Assembly: GCA_003487005.1 (NCBI GenBank)
Contig: DNFG01000204.1
Coordinates: 5,987-16,723 of the forward strand
DNA: 10,737 bases
From: Bryobacterales bacterium
Lineage (GTDB): Bacteria > Acidobacteriota > Terriglobia > Bryobacterales > Bryobacteraceae
Direction: 5' to 3'
Below are positions 1 through 6,360 of this stretch, in pieces; the stretch's first letter is position 1; every line of letters starts with the position of its first letter. Below the pieces are notes generated by a model. It ran no database searches and was not told where the DNA came from. It saw only the letters and a list, made by a program, of their open reading frames with translations. The translations under genes were made by a program, and so were the position numbers.

Positions 1-489
1 GTCGAGGTGGTTCTGCTGCAGTTCATGGGCTTTGGCGTAGTCGCTGAGGGCGAGTTGGATCAGGGGCTGGGCCATTTCGGCCGGCATGCCTCGGGTGGCG
101 GCGGCGAGGGTGGCTCCACGGGGGATCCGGACACCGATGTGGTTGGGGGCGATGGCGACGGCGCGGTTCATCAACGAGAGGGCCTCGGTCCAGAGGGGGA
201 TGCCGTTTTGGGTGTCGCCCTTTTGGAAGAACTGGCCGGCCTGGAAGGCTTTGCCGGAGCCGAGCCAGACGAGGGCTTCGGGGTGGTTGGGATCGGATCT
301 GAGAGTCTCGGCGGCGGCGGCGAGTCCGCGGGCGAGGGCGGCTTCGTCGCCGGCGAATCCGGCGAAGATGTCGTCGCGGACCTGGAGGTCGAAGCGGGCG
401 GGGGTGTTTTGGGAGTGGGCACGGGGGGTGGTGCAGACGCCCAGGAAGAAGGAAAAGGTGGCGGCGAAGAGCAGAAGTTGGCGTTTCAT
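1..489 (-). CDS. Secreted TPR-like protein, C-terminus beyond the left edge
   Basis: Read from an ATG at 489-487, this frame stays open to base 1: 163 codons and no stop, so the C-terminus lies outside the window. Residues 1-27 are a classic signal peptide: MKRQ, a hydrophobic Leu/Phe/Ala core, then cleavage near AHS-QN. The mature part is alpha-helical with TPR-like spacing (DPNHPEALVWLGSGKAFQAG, then a helix containing ALSLMNRAVAIAPNH), so it probably works in the periplasm as a protein-interaction module. Codons are almost uniformly C-ending (GCC, CTC, ATC), typical coding usage here; the opposite-strand frames over the same bases are Gly/Glu-rich shadows. No convincing Shine-Dalgarno precedes the ATG. 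It is divergent from the vWA-like gene. The specific function is unknown. Confidence 0.8.
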   Translation of the reverse strand, partial: MKRQLLLFAATFSFFLGVCTTPRAHSQNTPARFDLQVRDDIFAGFAGDEAALARGLAAAAETLRSDPNHPEALVWLGSGKAFQAGQFFQKGDTQNGIPLWTEALSLMNRAVAIAPNHIGVRIPRGATLAAATRGMPAEMAQPLIQLALSDYAKAHELQQNHLD

Positions 490-523
490 GAGGTCAGTTT
501 GGCGTCTGGAAGCAGTTTTGGGA

Positions 524-561
524 GGCGATTCTGGATGAATCGCCGGATTCGCTGACGAATC
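524..561. repeat. Two adjacent short inverted repeats (tandem hairpins)
   Basis: The first is a perfect 8-bp inverted repeat: arm GGCGATTC at 524-531, loop of 5, arm GAATCGCC at 537-544. The second follows after one base: arm GATTCG at 546-551, loop CTGA, arm CGAATC at 556-561. Both share the GATTC/GAATC core. They lie just upstream of the minus-strand gene ending at 489 and about 150 bases before the plus-strand operon, so they could be an operator, a 5' leader structure for the minus gene, or a REP-like element. No U-tract follows on either strand, which argues against an intrinsic terminator. Confidence 0.6.
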
Positions 562-610
562 GTTCAAGAGAGGGGATGAAGCGCGGGAAAGAGCGGAGAG
601 GCGACGAGCC

Positions 611-652
611 CTGAAATGCAAATGATTGATAATACACATCTTATATTTCAAA
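611..652. promoter_or_regulatory. AT-rich divergent promoter region
   Basis: This stretch is much more AT-rich than its surroundings and lies between two divergent genes. A GATAAT box at 628-633 matches the -10 consensus at 5 of 6 positions on the plus strand, and TATAAG/TATTAT-like boxes occur on the minus strand. No -35 box at proper spacing was found, so exact promoters cannot be assigned. It most likely drives the plus-strand operon, the leftward secreted protein gene, or both. Confidence 0.4.
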
Positions 653-699
653 GCGAGAGCGCCGGACACCACATTTCCGAATCTTGCGGGTGCTAGTCT

Positions 700-704
700 G
701 GAGG
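700..704 (+). promoter_or_regulatory. Shine-Dalgarno GGAGG supporting the start at 711
   Basis: GGAGG at 700-704 is six bases before ATG 711 and nine before ATG 714. It abuts ATG 705 and lies inside the frame that would begin at TTG 684. It therefore favours a start at 711 (or 714). Confidence 0.55.
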
Positions 705-710
705 ATGAGT

Positions 711-1883
711 ATGATGTGGCTGGTTTGGCGATGGGCCGTGGTGGCGGTACTGGCTTCCGGCTTGGGGGCTCAGACGCGGTTTGACGCCGAAGCAGCGGCG
801 GGGCGGTCCGTGGCGGGTATATTTGAGCGGGCGCTGGAGGACCGGAGTCTGGAAGGACTGGACTGTCAGGTGCGGACACAGCCGGCGCGGCTCAGTTTTG
901 ACCTGCAAATCTTTACGGGTTATGAATTTACGTTGCCGCTTCGGCAGTTTGAGGCGGGGAAGCAGGGGTTGTTGTTGAACGTGTTCCGGGTGACGCCGAA
1001 CAAGCCCGAGGGAGCGCCGGTCTGGTTTGTGAGGAGGTGGCCGCTACCGGAGTTTCCGGAGAAGTCGGTGCAGTCGAGGAGGACGTATCTGCAACTGGGG
1101 GGAGGGTTTATCGTGGGGCCGGGGGAATATCAGGTGGACTGGCTTCTGCTGGACGGGCGGGACCGGGTGTGCCGGAAGTCCTGGAAAGTGAAGGCGAAAG
1201 AGGCGCGGGCGAAGAGCCTGGGGATCGAGGAAGGGCTGGTGGATGACGACCGGCGGTTGATGGCGTGGAAGGGGCCGGGGGAGCAGGCGGGGGCGGAGGC
1301 GAAGCGGGCGACGATTTTCCTGCATGCGGCGCCGACGTTCCGGAGGCGGGTGTACACGAGGCTGTCGTTCTGGGATCGCCGGTTGCTGTTGACAAGCTTG
1401 AAGAACACAGTGGAGCGGGGGGGATTCACGGCGGCGCGGGTGGTGGTTTTCGATCTGGAGAGGCGGCAGGTGTTGTTCGAGGCGGAGGAGTTTGGGGCTG
1501 AGGAATACCGGCGGTTGGGTCGGGTGCTGGGGGAGGTGGACCTGGCGACGATCGATTACGGGACGCTGGCGAGCGGGGAGACGGAGTGGGCGTTTCTGGA
1601 GAAGATGGTGGGGCCGGAGCGGGGGCGGGACACGGACGCGGTGGTGTTCATCACGCCGGCGTGGCGAGACGGACAGAGGCGGCAGCGGCTGAGCGAGGGG
1701 TTCTGGGAGGGGGGGGCGCCAGTGTTCGCGGTGGCGCTGGCGCCGGCTGTCCGTTACACGACGGGGGCGGTGGTTGATTTCGCGAGAGCGTTGCGGGGCC
1801 GGGTGTTGAATGTGTATCAGCCGATGGATCTGGCGGCGGCGACGGAGCGGCTGAGGCGGGAGTTGGCGGGGGCGGCGCGCTAA
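711..1883 (+). CDS. Secreted protein with a degenerate von Willebrand A-like C-terminal domain
   Basis: About 390 aa from ATG 711, chosen for the GGAGG at 700-704; TTG 684 and ATG 705 are in-frame alternatives. Residues 1-20 form a Trp/Val/Ala-rich signal peptide ending SGLGA-Q. The N-terminal half looks like a beta domain (LQLGGGFIVGPGEYQVDW followed by LLLDGRDRVCRKSWKVKAK). From about residue 205 the pattern suggests a Rossmann-like vWA fold: a strand ARVVVFDLERRQVLF, a strand DAVVFITPAW, a strand PVFAVALAP and a final GRVLNVYQPMDLAAATERL. The usual metal-binding DxSxS is absent, so metal-dependent adhesion is unlikely. vWA-like secreted proteins are common in Acidobacteriota, but this assignment rests on pattern only. 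The gene is followed after 33 bases by a sugar kinase on the same strand, so they may be co-transcribed. The role is unknown. Confidence 0.78.
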   Translation: MMWLVWRWAVVAVLASGLGAQTRFDAEAAAGRSVAGIFERALEDRSLEGLDCQVRTQPARLSFDLQIFTGYEFTLPLRQFEAGKQGLLLNVFRVTPNKPEGAPVWFVRRWPLPEFPEKSVQSRRTYLQLGGGFIVGPGEYQVDWLLLDGRDRVCRKSWKVKAKEARAKSLGIEEGLVDDDRRLMAWKGPGEQAGAEAKRATIFLHAAPTFRRRVYTRLSFWDRRLLLTSLKNTVERGGFTAARVVVFDLERRQVLFEAEEFGAEEYRRLGRVLGEVDLATIDYGTLASGETEWAFLEKMVGPERGRDTDAVVFITPAWRDGQRRQRLSEGFWEGGAPVFAVALAPAVRYTTGAVVDFARALRGRVLNVYQPMDLAAATERLRRELAGAAR

Positions 1884-1916
1884 TTCGGACTGAGGAGTTT
1901 GATATCCTTGAAGCTC

Positions 1917-2873
1917 ATGGGAGAGAGCACGCGCTACTCGATCGGGGTGGATCTGGGGGGCACGAACCTGCGCGCGGCGGCGATCTCGATCGAGGGCCGG
2001 GAACTTGGCAAGATCAAAGGGTTTACGAACCTGAAAGAGGGCCGGGACGCGGTCATCGAAGACATGGTGCGGGCAATCCGTTCGCTGCGGGACGAGTTTG
2101 GGGGTGCGGGTTTCGCGGGTGTGGGGGTGGCGGTACCCGGTTTCATCGACATCAAGAAAGGGCTGATTGTGGGGTCGAACAATCTGCCGCAGTTTGAAGG
2201 ATTTCCGGTGCGGGATGACATCAGCCGGCGGCTGGGCAAACCGGTGATTCTCGAGAATGACGCGAACGCGGCGGCGATGGGAGAGAAGTGGCTGGGTGCG
2301 GGCCGGGACGTGAACGATCTGGTGCTGCTGACGCTGGGGACGGGGATCGGCGGAGGGATCATCATGGACGGACGCATCCTGCACGGGCATGTCGGGATGG
2401 CGGGGGAATTCGGGCACATGACGGTAATCCCGAGCGGCAATCCGTGTGGCTGCGGCAATGACGGGTGCCTGGAGAAGCATTCATCGGCGACGGCGATCAC
2501 AGCGATGGCGCGGCTGTTGCAGTTGGGGGAGAATTTGAGCGCGCGCGAAGTGTTTGAGATCGCTGGGGGCGAGGGTGAGTTGGCGGAGAAAGCACGTCAC
2601 ATCTTTGAGTCGATGGGTTCGGCGCTGGGGATCGCGCTGGCGAACCTGATCAACGTTTTCAATGCGCCGCTATACCTGTTGAGCGGCGGTCCGTTACCAG
2701 CGTGGGAGTTGTTCGCGCCGGCGATGTTGCGGGAGGTGAAACGGAGAAGTTTCACGTACCGGAACACGCGGACGCGGATAGAGCCGGCGGTATTGGGTAA
2801 TGAAGCAGGTTTATATGGAGCGGCATACTTGCCGTTTCTCGAAGTGCCGGAGGCGGCTCCGGCGTTTTCCTGA
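1917..2873 (+). CDS. ROK-family sugar kinase, probable glucokinase
   Basis: 318 aa from ATG 1917. In-frame TTGs at 1899 and 1908 are alternatives, and a GAGGAG at 1892-1897 would suit TTG 1908. ROK kinases phosphorylate a hexose with ATP in the cytoplasm. Visible motifs are the N-terminal phosphate loop VDLGGTNLR (residues 11-19), the catalytic-base motif ENDAN with Asp115, the LTLGTGIGGG nucleotide loop, and the ROK zinc site: His167 in EFGH plus Cys177, Cys179 and Cys184 in CGCGNDGC. There is no N-terminal helix-turn-helix, so this is a kinase and not a ROK repressor such as NagC or XylR. Length fits bacterial ROK glucokinases. Substrate is inferred: glucose is most likely, while fructose, mannose or an amino sugar cannot be excluded. 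Xylulokinase follows 18 bases after the stop, indicating one transcript. Confidence 0.93.
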   Translation: MGESTRYSIGVDLGGTNLRAAAISIEGRELGKIKGFTNLKEGRDAVIEDMVRAIRSLRDEFGGAGFAGVGVAVPGFIDIKKGLIVGSNNLPQFEGFPVRDDISRRLGKPVILENDANAAAMGEKWLGAGRDVNDLVLLTLGTGIGGGIIMDGRILHGHVGMAGEFGHMTVIPSGNPCGCGNDGCLEKHSSATAITAMARLLQLGENLSAREVFEIAGGEGELAEKARHIFESMGSALGIALANLINVFNAPLYLLSGGPLPAWELFAPAMLREVKRRSFTYRNTRTRIEPAVLGNEAGLYGAAYLPFLEVPEAAPAFS

Positions 2874-2891
2874 CCGGGAGGCATAATCGCA

Positions 2892-4388
2892 ATGTATTGG
2901 CTCGGAATTGACATTGGGACCGGGGGCACCCGGGCGCTGCTGGTGGACGAGCAGGGGTCGCTGAAGGCTGCCTGCACGGCCGCGCATGAGGAGATAAGAA
3001 TGGACCGGCCGCTCTGGGCCGAGCAACGGCCAGAGAACTGGTGGGACGCGGCGCAGGAGGCGATCCGCGGGGTTCTGAAACAGGCCGGCGCGAAGGGCGC
3101 GGATGTGAAGGCCATCGGGCTTTCGGGCCAGATGCATGGCCTGGTGCTGCTGGACGCGGACAACAAGGTGGTTCGTCCGGCGCTGATCTGGTGTGACCAG
3201 CGGAGTCAGCCGCAGGTGGACGCGATCAATCAGGCGATCGGGAAGGCGAACGTGGTGGCGTACACGGCGAACCCGATGCTGACTGGGTTTACGCTGCCGA
3301 AGTTGATGTGGGTTCGGGACAACGAGCCGCAGAATTTCGAGCGGGTGAAGAAGTTCCTGCTGCCGAAGGACTATATCCGGTTCATGCTGACGGGCGAGCA
3401 CGTGACGGAAGTGAGTGACGCTTCGGGTACGGGTTTGCTGGATGTGGTGACGCGGCGGTGGTCGCGGGAGATGACGGACCGGCTGAAGCTGGACGCGAGT
3501 CTGCTGCCTGCCCTGAAGGAGTCGGTGGAGGTGACGGGGGCGGTGACGGCGGCGGCGGCGAAGGCGACGGGATTGAAGGAGGGGACGCCGGTGGTTGGCG
3601 GCGCCGGCGATCAGGCGGCGTCGGGCATTGGGAACGGGATCGTGGGTCCGGGGGCGGTGTCCTGCACGCTGGGGACATCGGGCGTGGTGTTCGCGTACCT
3701 GGACCGGCCGCAATACGACCCTCAGGGGCGGGTACACACGTTCTGTCACGCAGTGCGGGGCAAGTGGCACGTGATGGGGGTGACGCAGGGGGCGGGGCTG
3801 AGCCTCCAGTGGTTCCGGAACCAGTTCGCGCCTGGGGCGGAATATGACGCGCTGACGGCGGACGCGGCGACGGCTCCGCCACTGTCACACGGGCTGTTCT
3901 GGTTGCCCTACCTGATGGGCGAGCGGACGCCGCACCTGGATTCGATCGCGCGCGGGGCCTGGGTCGGACTGACGGCGAAGCACAACCGCGCAGACATGAT
4001 CCGGGCGATTCTGGAAGGCGTAAGCTACAGCATGCGGGACTGCCTGCAGATTCTGGAACAGATGAACGTGGAGGTGAGTTCGGTGCGGGCCTCGGGCGGC
4101 GGAGCGAAGAGCGCGTTCTGGCGGCAGATGCTGGCCGACATCCTGGGCGTGAGTCTGGCAACGCTGGAGAACAAGGAAGGGTCGGCGTACGGCGCGGCGC
4201 TTCTGGCCATGGCCGGCTCGGGGGCATACTCATCCGTGGAGGAGGCGTGCCGGAACGCGGTGCGGGAGACGGACCAACTGGTGCCGTATCCGCACACGTC
4301 GGCGGCATATCAGCGCGGGTATGAAGTGTACTCGGTGCTGTATCCGACGTTGAAGCCGATCAACGGGCTGATTCACCAGTTGATTTAG
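2892..4388 (+). CDS. xylB: Xylulokinase (FGGY family)
   Basis: 498 aa, the usual xylulokinase length. It phosphorylates D-xylulose to xylulose 5-phosphate with ATP, feeding the pentose phosphate pathway. A GGGAGG lies 10 bases before ATG 2892. The N-terminal FGGY motif GIDIGTGGTRALLVDEQG carries Asp7. Xylulokinase-typical SGQMHGLVLLD (about residues 78-88) and WCDQRS follow. The second domain has GGAGDQAASG with the expected catalytic Asp240, the nucleotide-binding CTLGTSGVVFA, YLMGERTPHLD and the ASGGGAKSAFWRQMLADILG signature. All key residues appear intact. The MHG motif favours xylulokinase over glycerol or gluconate kinases. It is co-directional with the ROK kinase and last in the unit before a strong hairpin. 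No xylose isomerase or transporter is in view, so the xylose pathway must be completed elsewhere. Confidence 0.95.
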   Translation: MYWLGIDIGTGGTRALLVDEQGSLKAACTAAHEEIRMDRPLWAEQRPENWWDAAQEAIRGVLKQAGAKGADVKAIGLSGQMHGLVLLDADNKVVRPALIWCDQRSQPQVDAINQAIGKANVVAYTANPMLTGFTLPKLMWVRDNEPQNFERVKKFLLPKDYIRFMLTGEHVTEVSDASGTGLLDVVTRRWSREMTDRLKLDASLLPALKESVEVTGAVTAAAAKATGLKEGTPVVGGAGDQAASGIGNGIVGPGAVSCTLGTSGVVFAYLDRPQYDPQGRVHTFCHAVRGKWHVMGVTQGAGLSLQWFRNQFAPGAEYDALTADAATAPPLSHGLFWLPYLMGERTPHLDSIARGAWVGLTAKHNRADMIRAILEGVSYSMRDCLQILEQMNVEVSSVRASGGGAKSAFWRQMLADILGVSLATLENKEGSAYGAALLAMAGSGAYSSVEEACRNAVRETDQLVPYPHTSAAYQRGYEVYSVLYPTLKPINGLIHQLI

Positions 4389-4408
4389 CGAAGACTGAAC
4401 GGGAAAGG

Positions 4409-4446
4409 ACGCGCCGGGCGCCGGGGGTGCCCGGCGCGTTCTGTTT
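4409..4446 (+). terminator. Rho-independent terminator after xylB
   Basis: A perfect 11-bp stem, ACGCGCCGGGC at 4409-4419 with GCCCGGCGCGT at 4429-4439, closes a 9-base loop and is followed by TCTGTTT. It starts 21 bases after the xylB stop. The T-run is short but the stem is very GC-rich. On the minus strand the hairpin is followed by CCTTTCCC, so it may also serve the leftward gene ending at 4507. Confidence 0.8.
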
Positions 4447-4506
4447 GCAGGGGGCGATGAGGCCGTTGTGGATCAGTGCCGAGGGGGTCTGGTGGCCGGT
4501 TTCTCA

Positions 4507-4975
4507 TCAGTTCCCTGCCCCCCTCGACGGCTGGACAGCCATGAAGCCATCGTGGACGAGTTCGTGGTCGAGAATCTTTTCTGACCCGACGTCGACGAGC
4601 AGATCCAAACCAGCCTGGCGCCCCCCCGGACGCGCACAAATCGGCGTCACGCAAGGCAAGCCTGAGCATTGCCGGGCGCTCGGTGAAAACGTCAATCCTC
4701 CTTGCAGGGATTGTCCCGGCACCCGGGCATCCGGCCGGGGACACGGAGAACCAGTACGCCTTGTTCGGAGACGGAACCCGCGGCCCGGCATGGAGCAGGC
4801 GGGGGACATGGCTGATGACGGGCTTGCTTCGGTACACCAGCGAGTCCGGCGAGGTTTCCAGGCTCCTGTGAAAGCTGCGCGGCTCCTTCGATTGGTCAGG
4901 TGGCGTGTGGAAGTACGTCTGCGCCATGCCGGCGGCGACGAGAGTCAGTCCGAGCCAACAGCAGACACCAGTCAT
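4507..4975 (-). pseudogene. Small secreted protein broken by a one-base slip in a C7/G7 tract
   Basis: ATG at 4975-4973 follows GAGGAAGA and opens a signal peptide (CCWLGLTLVAAGMA-QTY), then a normal-looking secreted segment through RRIDVFTERPAMLRLALRD. Beyond the run of seven C at 4621-4627 (G7 on the coding strand) this frame turns Arg-rich and implausible (GSARRRRVRKDSRPRTRP). The neighbouring frame, just past the run, reads as sensible protein with good codons (LDLLVDVGSEKILDHELVHD) to a TGA at 4509-4507. Removing one G fuses the halves into a protein of about 155 aa. The cause could be a sequencing error, a real pseudogene mutation, or slippage at the tract. The unshifted frame runs on past xylB's end and into the terminator, another sign it is not the real reading. 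The family was not identified. Confidence 0.6.
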
Positions 4976-5080
4976 TCTTCCTCGGCTCCCACCCGTCAAT
5001 GTGGTGGACCGGAGGCTGCAATGGTGGACGGCCGGCGGCGGTGACCTCAGGCTTCGAGCTGGGGGTACCGCCATGTCGCT

Positions 5081-5098
5081 GCTGCCATGATGGGCAGC
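5081..5098. repeat. Hairpin downstream of the tail-anchored protein gene
   Basis: GCTGCC at 5081-5086 and GGCAGC at 5093-5098 form a perfect 6-bp stem with a 6-base loop, about 40 bases past the stop of the leftward gene ending at 5138. No U-tract follows on the minus strand, so it is at best a weak transcript-end or stability element. Confidence 0.3.
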
Positions 5099-5137
5099 GA
5101 TCCGGCACGGCATTCGGGAAAGGATGCGGGTTGGCGC

Positions 5138-5650
5138 CTAGAATCGTTGGCAGGCTACCGCCGCGAGAGCGACAAGCGCGGTGGCGGCGAGTGCGATCAG
5201 GATGAGGGTCCGGAGCGGCGGAGCCCAGGGGGGCGGGAACTTCGTGGTTACTGCCGGACCGGCGGCGTGGCCTTCGGGAAGGAACTCGATATCAAGGACA
5301 CGGCCGCCGTTGCGCAGGGTGAAGCGGACGGTGTCCCAGACGCCACCGGAATTATAGTACTGGTTCAGCTTCTTGCGAAGGCGGGAGGGATCGGGGCGGA
5401 CCATCGCATGGTTCGCGGGGGCGAGCTGGGAGGGAGGCCGGCGGGCTTCCCCGTTGGTGGCGGTTTCACTTGATGGTTGAGCCCCGCTTTCAAGGGCCGC
5501 CATCACGAGCATGTCCAGGAATTGCTGAAGCTGGCGGCTGAGAATGAACTGGGGGCTCACCAGGATCTTGTTCCTGTGACGAAGAATCAGCGAGACATGG
5601 TGGGGATTGGCAAAATCGGGACGGTGGGACGGAACCGGCGGAGGGGGCAT
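5138..5650 (-). CDS. Small tail-anchored protein with a VRxD...LRKKLxxYY motif
   Basis: 170 aa from ATG 5650, the first standard start after an in-frame stop at 5755-5753. No clear Shine-Dalgarno is visible, so the start is uncertain. Residues 31-55 (VSPQFILSRQLQQFLDMLVMAALES) and 84-111 (VRPDPSRLRKKLNQYY followed by GGVWDTVRFTL) resemble the beginning and end of a winged-helix-like module seen at the N-terminus of TPR or TolB-like acidobacterial regulators. In those the pattern is S..LrrfL..vV..aL ... DpiVRveA.RLRkkL.eYY...G..DpVrI.lPkG. Here the middle EYxIGxxVFGR part seems replaced by a Pro/Ala-rich stretch. Residues 146-167 form one transmembrane helix at the C-terminus (LIALAATALVALAAVAC), implying a tail anchor with the domain in the cytoplasm. 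The partner and function are unknown. Confidence 0.7.
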   Translation of the reverse strand: MPPPPVPSHRPDFANPHHVSLILRHRNKILVSPQFILSRQLQQFLDMLVMAALESGAQPSSETATNGEARRPPSQLAPANHAMVRPDPSRLRKKLNQYYNSGGVWDTVRFTLRNGGRVLDIEFLPEGHAAGPAVTTKFPPPWAPPLRTLILIALAATALVALAAVACQRF

Positions 5651-5900
5651 AGTGGCGCGGCCAGGACCATGGTAGCGCAGTGCCCGATGGGGCGTGAAGG
5701 GGTTGTGAACCCCGTGGGCAGGCCTGAATTCGTGGCATGGGCCGGGCGCAGCTCACTTCAACGAGGCGCAAACCGCGAGTAACCTGGGCCGGCCCGCATT
5801 GAGGTGATCCGCACGGGCTGGCGGGCTGGAGACGAGCCCTGCCTGGGGGTGAGCCCGGGTCCGGGGGCCTTGCGGCCCTGCCGTCTCACCTCGCGGCGGC
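5651..5900. other. Intergenic stretch with short hairpins, no supported gene
   Basis: Open frames here read as low-quality shadows on both strands. GGGGTT/AACCCC with a 3-base loop lies at 5699-5713. On the minus strand GGGCC and GGCCC at 5865-5878 close a GCAA (GNRA) tetraloop. A longer GTGAGCC/GGCTCAC pairing (5849-5855 with 5898-5904) encloses that second hairpin and overlaps the stop of the exported-protein gene. This could be a structured 3' end for the protease operon, but it has no U-tract. No promoter for the 5650 gene could be defined. Confidence 0.4.
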
Positions 5901-6344
5901 TCACTTAGCGGCGGAAGGGGCGCTCAAGACGTAGAAGCCGATCAAGCGGACAGAGTCCAGCCGGCTTTCCTTGGGGATCGCGAGTGCAAATGCGCCGCGG
6001 TTTTTTTCCTGCGGATACACTTCCACGAAGTCGAGCCCCGGTTCGTACCACTCGAACATGGTTCGTTTGAACGACTTCTCCGCCATCTGGTTTTGTACCG
6101 ATTTCGAGATAGAGATCCAGGGGATCTCGCTCGCCGGCTGAAAATAGCGGGCGGAGACGATCGTGAATTCGTCGCGCAGGAATGTCTTTACTTCCGCATC
6201 AAGACTCCTGGTCTCGCCGGAAGCCTGAACCTCTTTGGCCCCATCCGGGGGTTTCGGCTGAATCACCCGCGTCTCAGCCATGCCGCACCCCCAGGCGCAA
6301 AACGCCATGACAACGACGCTTGACCATAATTTCCATTTGCCCAT
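5901..6344 (-). CDS. Small exported protein or lipoprotein, possible partner or inhibitor of the calpain-like protease
   Basis: 147 aa from ATG 6344, preceded by AAGAGGGAGAG, a good ribosome site. MGKWK and a hydrophobic core lead to CAWGC at residues 16-20. Cys20 may be a lipidation site, though AWGC is a weak lipobox; cleavage near GMA-E is the alternative. The mature region is polar, with FLRDEFTIVSARYFQP, SISKSVQNQMAEKSFKRTMFEWYEPGLDFVEVYPQEK and RLIGFYVLS, consistent with a small alpha/beta envelope domain. No known family was recognised. It starts 16 bases after the protease stop and is surely co-transcribed. A small exported protein directly behind a protease is the usual layout for an immunity or inhibitor protein, but nothing in the sequence itself proves that. 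Confidence 0.85.
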   Translation of the reverse strand: MGKWKLWSSVVVMAFCAWGCGMAETRVIQPKPPDGAKEVQASGETRSLDAEVKTFLRDEFTIVSARYFQPASEIPWISISKSVQNQMAEKSFKRTMFEWYEPGLDFVEVYPQEKNRGAFALAIPKESRLDSVRLIGFYVLSAPSAAK

Positions 6345-6360
6345 CTCTCCCTCTTTTTGT

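Noticed and set aside
1044..2480. A 478-codon open frame on the minus strand opposite the vWA-like and ROK genes
   Set aside because: Its translation is rich in Pro, Arg, His and Gln with no recognisable domain, and it runs antisense across two well-supported genes. It is a typical GC-rich shadow frame.
2811..3770. A 319-codon minus-strand open frame opposite xylB
   Set aside because: It is Arg/His/Pro-rich with no motifs, while xylB on the plus strand is complete and canonical.
4427..5044. A plus-strand open frame of 205 codons downstream of xylB
   Set aside because: It begins inside the terminator hairpin, has poor codon use and lies antisense to the broken secreted-protein gene.
5477..5782. 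A 101-codon plus-strand frame over the tail-anchored gene
   Set aside because: It is antisense to a gene with a recognisable motif and a membrane helix, and has no features of its own.
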